Part shown: positions 1-6,321 of the stretch, one piece after another | Layout: every line of letters starts with the position of its first letter | Numbering within the stretch: position 1 is the first letter of the stretch | Assembly: GCA_028292185.1 (NCBI GenBank) | Contig: JAQGMT010000407.1 | Span: 1 to 12,145 of the forward strand | Reading direction: 5' to 3' | DNA from: Ramlibacter sp. | GTDB taxonomy: Bacteria > Pseudomonadota > Gammaproteobacteria > Burkholderiales > Burkholderiaceae_C | Length of the DNA: 12,145 nt | Notes under the pieces: model-generated | Seen by the model: the letters and a program-made list of their open reading frames with translations, nothing else | What the model was told of the DNA's origin: nothing | The model's database searches: none | Program-made: the position numbers and the translations under genes

Positions 1-2
1 TG

Positions 3-419
3 GCCCTGTTCGACAAGCTGCTGGCGCGCGGCCTGGTGGAACTCATTCCGGTCATCTTTCTCACCGGCCATGCCGACGTGCCCACCGCCGTGGACCTGGT
101 CAAGCGCGGCGCGTTCGATTTTTGCGAGAAGCCGTTTTCGGATAACGCGCTGGTCGATCGTATCGAGCAGGCGCTCAAGCTCTCGGCCGAAGTGCTGGCC
201 GCCCGCAACGAAAAGCGCATGCTGCAGCAGCGCCTGACGGAGCTGACCGAACGCGAGAGCGCGGTGATGCGCCTGGTGGTCGAGGGCGTGCCGAACAAGT
301 TGATCGCCGACCAGTTGGACATCAGCGTGCGGACGGTGGAAGTGCACCGGGCCCGGGTCTTCGACAAGATGGAAGTGAAGTCCGCGGTCGAACTCGCCAA
401 CCTGGTGCGCAGCCTCTAG
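3..419 (+). CDS. FixJ/LuxR-type two-component response regulator, 3' part
   Basis: The gene enters from the left edge; the reading frame is open from base 3 and ends with TAG at 417-419. What remains is the second half of a receiver domain followed by a GerE/LuxR DNA-binding domain. The receiver part shows the switch threonine in VIFLTGHADVP and the conserved lysine in CEKPF. The phosphorylated aspartate lies further upstream, outside the window. After a helical linker comes the helix-turn-helix core (LTERESAVMRLVVEG, then VPNKLIADQLDIS and RTVEVHRARVFDKM), typical of FixJ, NodW and TodT-type regulators. Such proteins are phosphorylated by a partner histidine kinase and activate transcription in the cytoplasm. 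The kinase gene would be expected upstream and is not visible, so the signal and targets are unknown. A GTG at 36 is in frame but lies inside the receiver domain, so it is not the true start. Confidence 0.93.
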   Translation, partial: ALFDKLLARGLVELIPVIFLTGHADVPTAVDLVKRGAFDFCEKPFSDNALVDRIEQALKLSAEVLAARNEKRMLQQRLTELTERESAVMRLVVEGVPNKLIADQLDISVRTVEVHRARVFDKMEVKSAVELANLVRSL

Positions 420-426
420 GCCGGGC

Positions 427-546
427 CTATTCCTTTTCCTCGTCGCGGATCGGCTCGCCCTTGTTGCGCCCGGAGAACATCGTCCACCACACGATCAACA
501 GCAGCAGCAACAGCGCCAGCAGCGCTTCGAGCAGAATCACGAGCAT
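427..546 (-). CDS. Small single-pass membrane peptide, 39 aa, unknown function
   Basis: A short reading frame on the minus strand starts with ATG at 546-544 and stops with TAG at 429-427. The peptide begins MLVILLEALLALL, forms one strongly hydrophobic helix through IVWWTMF (about residues 2-24), and ends in a charged tail rich in Lys, Arg, Asp and Glu. This layout suggests an inner-membrane peptide with a cytoplasmic or periplasmic charged tail. A good ribosome binding site (AAGGAAA, plus-strand 553-559) stands 8 bases before the ATG, the main argument that it is translated. It converges on the response regulator with 7 bases between stop codons. Its start codon overlaps the divergent mltA start by two bases. 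I have a general impression of similar short peptides near mltA in Burkholderiales, but cannot verify it. Function unknown; a chance frame is the alternative. Confidence 0.62.
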   Translation of the reverse strand: MLVILLEALLALLLLLLIVWWTMFSGRNKGEPIRDEEKE

Positions 547-1708
547 GAACGGTTTCCTTCGCGCCCGGCGGGAAGTCGCGCGGGTCTTGCTTTGCGCCAT
601 TGTAGGAACGATAGCCGGATGCGCCAGTGTGCCGCTGCCGTCCGCCGACGAGGCAGCCCCGGCCGCGCGTGTCTCGCCGCCCGGCTCACCCGGCGAAGCG
701 CTGCCGCTGCCGCCTGCGATCGTGCGGGGCAAGAGCCGCTGGCAAGCAGTGCGCTGGTCTGAACTGCCGGGCTTTCCCGAGGACGCGCTGCACGAAGCAT
801 GGAATGCGTGGCTGAAGAGTTGCGAGCGTCCCGGTCCGGTGTTCGCGCCCTTGTGCCCCGAGGTGCGGCAGCTGTCGATCGGCACGGCCGACGAGCAGCG
901 CAGCTGGATGCAACGGCGGCTGCAACCGTATCGGGTGGAGCCGCTGCAAGGTGCGGACGAGGGCTTGCTGACCGCGTATTACGAGCCGGTACTCGAGGCC
1001 AGCCGAGTGCGCACGCCGACGCAGGCCGTGCCCTTGTACCGGCCGCCGGCCAACCTGGCGGCGCGCAAGCCGTGGTACAGCCGGCAGGACATGGAGACGC
1101 TGCCGGAGGCGCGTGCCGCGCTGCGCGGACGCGAGATCGCGTGGGTGGCCGATCCGGTGGAGGCGCTGATGCTGCAGATCCAGGGCTCGGGGCGCGTGCG
1201 TATCACCGAAGCGGACGGCAGCCAGCGCTTTGTCCGGCTGGCCTTCGCGGGCACCAACGACCAGCCCTATCGCAGTGTCGGCAACTGGTTGCTGCAGCAA
1301 GGCGCGGTCCGCGATGCGTCGTGGCCCGGCATCAAGGCCTGGGTCGCGCAAAATCCCCAGCGGCTCAACGAGATGCTGTGGAGCAACCCCAGGACGGTGT
1401 TCTTCCGCGAAGAGCCGCTGTCCGACCTGGACGCGGCTTTCGGGCCGCGCGGCGCGCAAGGCGTGCCGCTCACCCCCGGCCGCTCCATTGCCGTCGACAA
1501 GGACAGCATTCCCTATGGCACACCGGTGTGGCTGGTGTCGCGGGGGCCGGCCCTCGATTTGCGGCGGCTGGTGATCGCGCAGGACACGGGCAGCGCGATC
1601 GTCGGCGCCGTGCGCGCCGATTATTTCAGCGGGTGGGGCCCCGAGGCCGGCGACCTCGCCGGACGCCTGAAGCAAACGCTGGCCCTGTGGGTTCTCTGGC
1701 CAAGATGA
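545..1708 (+). CDS. mltA: Membrane-bound lytic murein transglycosylase A (lipoprotein)
   Basis: This 387-residue enzyme cleaves the glycan strands of peptidoglycan between MurNAc and GlcNAc, leaving 1,6-anhydro-MurNAc ends; it acts from the outer membrane as a lipoprotein. Starting at ATG 545, the protein has a basic n-region, a hydrophobic stretch and a lipobox ending IAGC, with Cys26 as the lipidated residue. The MltA domain follows with the signature GLLTAYYEP (E. coli-like TGYYEP). The C-terminal 3D domain carries its three aspartates: VDKDSIPYGTPV (Asp318), AQDTGSAI (Asp347) and VRADYFSG (Asp359). The protein ends LWVLWPR as family members do. The frame is open back to a TTG at 461, but that extension would bury the signal peptide, so 545 is preferred. 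The ribosome binding site is weak, and the ATG overlaps the divergent peptide gene's ATG. A small lipoprotein gene follows 71 bases downstream and may be cotranscribed. Confidence 0.93.
   Translation: MNGFLRARREVARVLLCAIVGTIAGCASVPLPSADEAAPAARVSPPGSPGEALPLPPAIVRGKSRWQAVRWSELPGFPEDALHEAWNAWLKSCERPGPVFAPLCPEVRQLSIGTADEQRSWMQRRLQPYRVEPLQGADEGLLTAYYEPVLEASRVRTPTQAVPLYRPPANLAARKPWYSRQDMETLPEARAALRGREIAWVADPVEALMLQIQGSGRVRITEADGSQRFVRLAFAGTNDQPYRSVGNWLLQQGAVRDASWPGIKAWVAQNPQRLNEMLWSNPRTVFFREEPLSDLDAAFGPRGAQGVPLTPGRSIAVDKDSIPYGTPVWLVSRGPALDLRRLVIAQDTGSAIVGAVRADYFSGWGPEAGDLAGRLKQTLALWVLWPR
553..559 (-). promoter_or_regulatory. Ribosome binding site of the small membrane peptide gene
   Basis: Read on the minus strand, this is AAGGAAA, with the AAGGA core ending 8 bases before the ATG at 546. 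It lies inside the first codons of mltA on the other strand. It supports translation of the 39-residue peptide from this ATG rather than from starts further upstream, which would put a long low-quality extension before the membrane helix. Confidence 0.55.
599..604 (-). promoter_or_regulatory. Possible -10 box for the small membrane peptide gene
   Basis: The minus strand reads TACAAT here (5 of 6 to the sigma-70 consensus TATAAT), about 52 bases before the peptide's ATG. No good -35 hexamer is visible at 16-18 bases upstream; the best is CTGGCG. The site would lie within the mltA coding sequence, in the codons around the lipobox. Weak, based on one hexamer only. Confidence 0.22.
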
Positions 1709-1779
1709 GCCAGCCGCGGCCCCACGAGGACCGCCCGCGCCGCACAATGCGAGGCAGACCGCACGTGAGGAACGACAAC

Positions 1780-2190
1780 ATGATCAGATGGCTGGCTTGG
1801 CTGGGCTTGGCAGGCGCCGCCGGCGCCGCACTGTGGGGTTGCGCCGCCGCGCCGCCGCTGGCCTCGCCCGCGGTCACCTCCGGCGTGCCCGCACCGGTCC
1901 CCGCCCCGGCGGTGGCGGCCCCCGAGCCGCCGGCCGCCGCCAGGGACGCACGTTACCGCTGCGACCAGGGCATCGACTTCACCGTGCGCTTCGCGGACGA
2001 CAGCGCGTTCATCGACAGCCCCAAGCGCGGCAGTGAGGTGGCGCTGCGCGATGCGGGCGGGGTCACGCCGCAGCAGAGCGTGTACAGCAATGCGCACCTG
2101 AGGGCCGAGTTCGGATTGGGACCGGCAGGGCGCGAAGCCAAGCTGCATTACCTGCCCGACCCGCAGATCGCGCATTGCGAACTGCAGTGA
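1780..2190 (+). CDS. Small lipoprotein, possible MliC-like (lysozyme inhibitor fold)
   Basis: The 136-residue product starts with a lipoprotein signal peptide (MIRWLAWLG through ALWGC, lipid on Cys21), followed by an Ala/Pro-rich tether to about residue 55 and a compact C-terminal domain. That domain opens with YRCDQG (Cys61), contains VYSNAHLRAEFGLGPAGREAK and ends IAHCELQ (Cys133). A YxC motif near the domain start, a Y...G.EA pattern and a near-terminal cysteine are the layout of MliC/PliC membrane-bound lysozyme inhibitors, where the two cysteines form a disulfide. However, the Ser of the SGxxY motif and the Lys of the KG motif that contact the lysozyme active site are not clearly present, so inhibition is uncertain. 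GAGG at 1767-1770 stands 9 bases before this ATG. An in-frame ATG at 1705 overlaps the mltA stop, but would add a polar, basic 25-residue leader before the signal peptide. Its position after mltA suggests a peptidoglycan-related role. Confidence 0.8.
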   Translation: MIRWLAWLGLAGAAGAALWGCAAAPPLASPAVTSGVPAPVPAPAVAAPEPPAAARDARYRCDQGIDFTVRFADDSAFIDSPKRGSEVALRDAGGVTPQQSVYSNAHLRAEFGLGPAGREAKLHYLPDPQIAHCELQ

Positions 2191-2220
2191 GCCGGCGAAC
2201 ACGCCGCCGGGCCGCAGGCA

Positions 2221-2226
2221 TACACT
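2221..2226 (+). promoter_or_regulatory. Possible -10 box giving a leaderless or near-leaderless mRNA
   Basis: TACACT (4 of 6 to TATAAT) ends 7 bases before the ATG of the oxidoreductase gene. If it is used, transcription would begin at about 2232-2234, at or next to the start codon. No clear Shine-Dalgarno sequence is present between them, which fits a leaderless message. No convincing -35 hexamer is visible, so confidence is low. Confidence 0.3.
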
Positions 2227-2233
2227 TTGGGCC

Positions 2234-5200
2234 ATGAACGCACCCCTGCCTGAACACATCCGCAAGGCACTGGAAACCGTCACGCTGGATGACAAGTATT
2301 CGCTCGACTACGGGCGAGCGTTCATGAGCGGCGTGCAGGCCCTCGTCAAGTTGCCGATGTTGCAGCGCCTGCGCGATGCGCAAGCGGGCAAGAACACCGC
2401 CGGCTTCATCAGCGGCTATCGCGGCTCGCCTCTGGGCGGCTACGACCAGGCGCTGTGGAAAGCCGAGAAATTCCTCAAGGCGCAGAACATCGTGTTTCAG
2501 CCGGGGGTGAACGAAGAGCTGGCGGCCACCGCACTGTGGGGCACCCAGCAACTGGGCTTCACCCCGCCGGCGACGCACAAGTTCGACGGGGTGTTCGGCA
2601 TCTGGTACGGCAAGGGCCCGGGGGTCGATCGCACGTCCGACGTGTTCAAGCATGCGAATCTGGCCGGCACCACGCCGTGGGGCGGCGTGATCGCGGTGGC
2701 CGGCGACGATCACGTGGCCAAGAGCTCCACGGCGGCGCACCAGAGCGACCATATCTTCAAGGCTTGCGGACTGCCGGTGTTCTTTCCCGCCAACGTGCAG
2801 GAGATCCTCGACCTGGGCATTCACGCTTTCGCGCTCAGCCGGTATGCGGGGGTGTGGGCCGGGATGAAAACGATCCAGGAGATCGTCGAGTCGGCGGCCA
2901 CCGCGATGATCGATCCGGAGCGCGTCGAGATCAAGCTGCCGACCGATTTCAACATGCCGCCCGGCGGCGTGCATATCCGCTGGCCCGACACCGCACTGGA
3001 ACAGGAAGCACGCCTGTTCGACTACAAGTGGTACGCGGCGCTGGCCTACATCCGTGCGAACCGGCTGAACTACAACGTGATCGAGGGGCCGAACGACCGC
3101 TTCGGCCTGATCGCCAGCGGCAAGGCCTTCAACGACACGCGCCAGGCCTTGCTCGACTTGGGCCTGGATGACGACGCCTGCCGCCAGCTCGGCGTGCGGC
3201 TGCACAAGGTGGGTGTGGTGTGGCCGCTGGAAGCGCAAGGCACACGCGAGTTCGCCAAGGGGCTGCGCGAGATTCTGGTGGTCGAGGAAAAGCGCCAGGT
3301 GATCGAGTACCAGGTGAAGGAAGAACTCTATAACTGGCGCCCCGATGTGCGGCCCAACGTGCTGGGCAAGTTCGACGAGCCCGAGGGCGATTACTCGGGT
3401 GGCGAATGGTCGATGGCCAATCCGGCGCAGAACACGCTGCTGCGCGCCAACGCGGATCTCTCGCCGGCGGTAATCGCGCGCGCCCTCGCGCGGCGCCTGC
3501 GCAAGCTGGGGGTGGACGGCGACCTGGGCGCGCGCATCGACGCGCAGCTGGCAATGCTGGACGCCAAGGAGCGCTCGATGCAGGTGCTGGAGGTCAAGGG
3601 CGATCGCGCACCCTGGTTCTGTTCAGGGTGTCCGCACAACACATCGACCGTCGTGCCGGAAGGCTCGCGCGCGATGGCCGGCATCGGCTGCCATTTCATG
3701 GCGGTGTGGATGGACCGTGCGACGGTCGGCTTCACGCAGATGGGCGGCGAGGGCGTGCCGTGGGTCGGGCAGCAGCCGTTCACGACCGAGCAGCACGTAT
3801 TCGCGAACCTCGGCGACGGAACTTACTTTCACAGCGGCCTGCTGGCGATCCGGCAGTCCATCGCCGCTGGCGTGAACATCACCTACAAGATTCTCTACAA
3901 CGACGCGGTCGCGATGACCGGCGGGCAGCAAGTCGGCGAGCGGCCCGAAGGCCATTCCGTGACGCAGATCGCGCACAGCATGATGGCCGAGGGTGCGGTG
4001 CGGGTGGTGGTGGTCACCGACGAGCCGGAAAAGTACGTGTCGGCAAAATTGCCGCCGGGCGTGCAGGTGCAGCACCGCGACGAACTCGATCGCGTCCAGC
4101 GCGAATTCCGTGAGATCAAGGGATGCTCGGTCATCATCTACGACCAGACCTGCGCCACCGAGAAGCGCCGGCGCCGCAAGCGCGGAGCGATGGTCGACCC
4201 GGCAGTGCGGGTCGTCATCAACGACCTGGTGTGCGAAGGCTGCGGCGACTGCAGCGTCAAGAGCAACTGCCTTTCTGTCGAACCGCTGGAGACCGAGTTC
4301 GGGCGCAAGCGCACCATCAACCAGAGCACCTGCAACAAGGACACCAGCTGCCTCAAGGGCTTCTGTCCGAGTTTCGTCACGGTCGAAGGCGGATCATTGA
4401 AGGGGAAAACACGGGTGCAAGCACCCGTGTCCATCGCCGAGATGGGCGAGCTGCCCGAGCCGCTTCTACCCGCGATCAACGGCGCGTTCGGCATCGTGGT
4501 GGCGGGCGTCGGCGGCACCGGCGTCATCACCATCGGCCAGCTGCTCGGCATGGCCGGGCACATCGAAGGCAAGGGCATCGTGACGCAGGATTCGGCCGGC
4601 CTGGCGCAAAAAGGCGGAGCCACCTGGAGCCACATCCTGGTCGGCGATCGCGCCGAAGACATCCGCACGACGCGCGTCGGCATGGCGGGCGCAGACCTTG
4701 TCATAGGCTGCGATCCCATCGTGGCGGCCGGCAAGGAAACGGTGCGGCTGATGCGCGAAGGCCGCACGCACGTCGCCCTCAATTCGCACAGCACGCCGAC
4801 GGCGGCCTTCGTCAAGGACGCGAACTGGGCCAACCCGGCCGACGCCTGCGTTGGCGAGATCGTGAAGGCGGTAGGGCCTACGGGCGTTTCGACCTTCAAT
4901 GCGGACCTGGCGGCCACCCGGCTCATGGGTGACAGCATTTATACCAACCCGATGCTGCTGGGGTACGCCTGGCAAAAGGGCTGGATCCCGCTGGCGCGCG
5001 AGTCGCTGGTGCGCGCGATGGAGCTGAACGCCGTCGCCGTGGACAACAACAAGGCCGCGTTCGAGTGGGGCCGCCGCGCCGCGCAAGATTGGGCTTCGGT
5101 GGAAAAGCTGCTGGGCGGAGCGCAGGTGATTGAATTCAAGAAGCGTGAGACCCTCGACAACCTGATTGCACGCCGGGTGGAATTCCTCACCGCCTATCAG

Positions 5201-5797
5201 AACGCTGCCTACGCGGCCCAGTACCGCGACTTCGTCCAGAAGGTGCGGCTGGCCGAGACGACGTTGGGCAAAACCGCGCTGGCCGAAGCCGTGGCCCGCT
5301 ACCTGTTCAAGCTGATGGCGTACAAGGACGAATATGAAGTCGCGCGGCTGCACACCGAAACCGGTTTTCAGGAGCGCATTGCCGCCATGTTCGAAGGCGA
5401 CTACAAGATCAACTTCCATCTCGCGCCGCCGGCGCTCGCCAGGCGCAACGAAAAGGGCGAGCTGCAAAAACGCAAGTTCGGCCCGGGCATGCTGACCGCG
5501 TTCCGGGTCTTGGCCAAACTCAAAGGCTTGCGCGGCACGCCGCTGGACTTCTTTGGCCGCACGGCCGAACGTCGCACCGAGCGCGCGCTGATCGGGCAAT
5601 ATCGCGCGAGCATCGAGCAGGTCCTCGCATCGCTGACGGCGCAAAACCATTCCTTCGCGCTTGAGATCGCCCGGATTCCGGAGCGCATCAAGGGCTTCGG
5701 ACATGTGAAGGATCGTAACCTTGCGACCGCGCGCCTGGAGTGGGACCGGCTGATGCAGGAGTGGCCGCAGCCAGGAGCCGTTCAGCAGGTCGCCTGA
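2234..5797 (+). CDS. Single-chain indolepyruvate ferredoxin oxidoreductase family protein
   Basis: This 1187-residue cytoplasmic enzyme belongs to the 2-ketoacid:ferredoxin oxidoreductases, which decarboxylate arylpyruvates or other 2-ketoacids to acyl-CoA and reduce ferredoxin. The N-terminal part (GFISGYRGSPLGGYD near residue 57) is the pyrimidine-binding thiamine-diphosphate domain. The second thiamine domain holds CSGCPHNTST (Cys463, Cys466) and the cofactor motif GDG 527-529 with Asn556. A ferredoxin-like cluster follows: Cys667, 670, 673, 679, then 700, 706 and 711. After a linker at about 715-750 comes the gamma-type domain with GVGGTGVITIG (from Gly758) and a QDSAGLAQKGG motif. The C-terminal 230 residues correspond to the DUF6537 domain found in these fused forms. 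Archaeal enzymes split this into IorA and IorB; the fused form is common in proteobacteria and is linked to aromatic amino-acid breakdown. Exact substrate is unknown. The linker contains a palindromic DNA repeat. Confidence 0.92.
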   Translation: MNAPLPEHIRKALETVTLDDKYSLDYGRAFMSGVQALVKLPMLQRLRDAQAGKNTAGFISGYRGSPLGGYDQALWKAEKFLKAQNIVFQPGVNEELAATALWGTQQLGFTPPATHKFDGVFGIWYGKGPGVDRTSDVFKHANLAGTTPWGGVIAVAGDDHVAKSSTAAHQSDHIFKACGLPVFFPANVQEILDLGIHAFALSRYAGVWAGMKTIQEIVESAATAMIDPERVEIKLPTDFNMPPGGVHIRWPDTALEQEARLFDYKWYAALAYIRANRLNYNVIEGPNDRFGLIASGKAFNDTRQALLDLGLDDDACRQLGVRLHKVGVVWPLEAQGTREFAKGLREILVVEEKRQVIEYQVKEELYNWRPDVRPNVLGKFDEPEGDYSGGEWSMANPAQNTLLRANADLSPAVIARALARRLRKLGVDGDLGARIDAQLAMLDAKERSMQVLEVKGDRAPWFCSGCPHNTSTVVPEGSRAMAGIGCHFMAVWMDRATVGFTQMGGEGVPWVGQQPFTTEQHVFANLGDGTYFHSGLLAIRQSIAAGVNITYKILYNDAVAMTGGQQVGERPEGHSVTQIAHSMMAEGAVRVVVVTDEPEKYVSAKLPPGVQVQHRDELDRVQREFREIKGCSVIIYDQTCATEKRRRRKRGAMVDPAVRVVINDLVCEGCGDCSVKSNCLSVEPLETEFGRKRTINQSTCNKDTSCLKGFCPSFVTVEGGSLKGKTRVQAPVSIAEMGELPEPLLPAINGAFGIVVAGVGGTGVITIGQLLGMAGHIEGKGIVTQDSAGLAQKGGATWSHILVGDRAEDIRTTRVGMAGADLVIGCDPIVAAGKETVRLMREGRTHVALNSHSTPTAAFVKDANWANPADACVGEIVKAVGPTGVSTFNADLAATRLMGDSIYTNPMLLGYAWQKGWIPLARESLVRAMELNAVAVDNNKAAFEWGRRAAQDWASVEKLLGGAQVIEFKKRETLDNLIARRVEFLTAYQNAAYAAQYRDFVQKVRLAETTLGKTALAEAVARYLFKLMAYKDEYEVARLHTETGFQERIAAMFEGDYKINFHLAPPALARRNEKGELQKRKFGPGMLTAFRVLAKLKGLRGTPLDFFGRTAERRTERALIGQYRASIEQVLASLTAQNHSFALEIARIPERIKGFGHVKDRNLATARLEWDRLMQEWPQPGAVQQVA
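4405..4432 (+). repeat. Palindromic repeat, copy 1, inside the oxidoreductase coding sequence
   Basis: ACACGGGTGC (4409-4418) and GCACCCGTGT (4421-4430) form a perfect 10-bp inverted repeat with a 2-base centre AA. The first 14 bases (GAAAACACGGGTGC) and the last 7 (CGTGTCC) recur in the same order between yajC and secD at 6278-6307. In the protein the palindrome encodes residues 726-733 (TRVQAPVS), in the linker between the iron-sulfur cluster and the gamma-type domain, a place where extra residues should be tolerated. It looks like a small mobile or REP-like palindrome that kept the frame open, but the original insertion cannot be shown from one sequence. Confidence 0.6.
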
Positions 5798-5862
5798 CAC
5801 GCGGATTTATTCCAGCACTCCGCAAAGACGGGTTACAAGTTATTACCGCCAGTAGCGCCGCA

Positions 5863-5868
5863 TACAAT
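5863..5868 (+). promoter_or_regulatory. Candidate -10 box of the yajC-secD-secF promoter
   Basis: TACAAT (5 of 6 to consensus) lies in the 157-base gap between the oxidoreductase gene and yajC, the only sizeable gap before the sec genes. A poor -35 candidate, TTATTA at 5840-5845, has 17-base spacing. Transcription would begin near 5875 and leave a leader of about 80 bases. Nothing else in 5798-5954 looks like a gene, and no rho-independent terminator is seen after the oxidoreductase stop. Confidence 0.4.
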
Positions 5869-5945
5869 CGAATCCTTTCGCCCTTGCGGCAGATTCGCTG
5901 CAGTGGTTGACCGCGCCGGCGACCCTGCGCAACACCATCCACACT

Positions 5946-5949
5946 GGAG
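5946..5949 (+). promoter_or_regulatory. Ribosome binding site deciding the yajC GTG start
   Basis: GGAG stands 5 bases before GTG 5955. It favours this GTG over the in-frame ATG at 5907, because the resulting protein begins MFISSAFAQTS, the usual YajC N-terminus in betaproteobacteria. Confidence 0.6.
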
Positions 5950-5954
5950 CCACC

Positions 5955-6275
5955 GTGTTCATTTCCTCTGCCTTTGCCCAGACCAGCGCCGGCGGCGACA
6001 TGCAGTCGTCGCTGATGAGCATGTTGCCGCTCGTGCTGATGTTTGTGGTGCTGTATTTCGTGATGATTCGCCCGCAGATGAAGCGGCAAAAGGAACATCG
6101 CACCATGATCGACGCCCTGGCCAAGGGCGACGAAGTCGCGACTTCCGGCGGGGTTATCGGCCGCGTCACGCGAATCACCGACGCCTACCTTAGCCTGGAA
6201 ATCGCGAACGGGGTCGAGGTGCAGGTTCAGCGCAGCGCCGTCGTGCAAGTGCTCCCCAAGGGAACGATCAAATAA
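5955..6275 (+). CDS. yajC: Preprotein translocase subunit YajC
   Basis: YajC is a small inner-membrane protein that joins SecD and SecF in the accessory complex of the SecYEG translocon. From the GTG start the product has 106 residues, close to the usual 105-115. It has a short N-terminal segment, one membrane helix (about residues 20-38, LPLVLMFVVLYFVMI), the family signature RPQMKRQKEH directly after it, and a cytoplasmic domain with KGDEVATSGGVIGRV and VEVQVQRSAVVQVLPKG. An in-frame ATG at 5907 would add 16 residues with no family counterpart. yajC is followed by secD after 46 bases that contain a palindromic repeat. In many proteobacteria queA and tgt precede yajC; here the gene upstream is the oxidoreductase instead. 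Confidence 0.95.
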   Translation: MFISSAFAQTSAGGDMQSSLMSMLPLVLMFVVLYFVMIRPQMKRQKEHRTMIDALAKGDEVATSGGVIGRVTRITDAYLSLEIANGVEVQVQRSAVVQVLPKGTIK

Positions 6276-6277
6276 CT

Positions 6278-6307
6278 GAAAACACGGGTGCTTCGCGCCA
6301 CGTGTCC
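6278..6307 (+). repeat. Palindromic repeat, copy 2, between yajC and secD
   Basis: It starts 3 bases after the yajC stop and ends 14 bases before the secD ATG. ACACG (6282-6286) pairs with CGTGT (6301-6305), and GGTGC (6287-6291) pairs with GCGCC (6295-6299) with one G-U pair, a bulged A at 6300 and a TTC loop. The left 14 bases (GAAAACACGGGTGC) are identical to copy 1 inside the oxidoreductase gene at 4405-4418, and the last 7 bases also match. No T-run follows, so it is not a classic terminator. In the mRNA it could form a stem just before the secD start and affect message stability or the yajC:secD translation ratio; this is inference. Confidence 0.6.
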
Positions 6308-6321
6308 TTGGTGTTCAACAG

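Noticed and set aside
461..544. In-frame upstream extension of mltA beginning at a TTG at 461
   Set aside because: It would place 28 Ser/Asn-rich residues before a good lipoprotein signal peptide and covers the membrane peptide gene on the other strand; ATG 545 explains the protein better.
1583..1596. GACACGGGCAGCGC in mltA resembling a third copy of the palindromic repeat
   Set aside because: It has no matching inverted arm and encodes the conserved DTGSA motif, so the likeness is due to the protein sequence.
1705..1779. Alternative ATG start at 1705 for the small lipoprotein, overlapping the mltA stop codon
   Set aside because: The extra 25 residues are basic and polar and would spoil the signal peptide; ATG 1780 has its own GAGG site.
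2192..2210. Six-base GC stem after the small lipoprotein gene, considered as a terminator
   Set aside because: The stem is short, the loop is GC-rich and no T-run follows.
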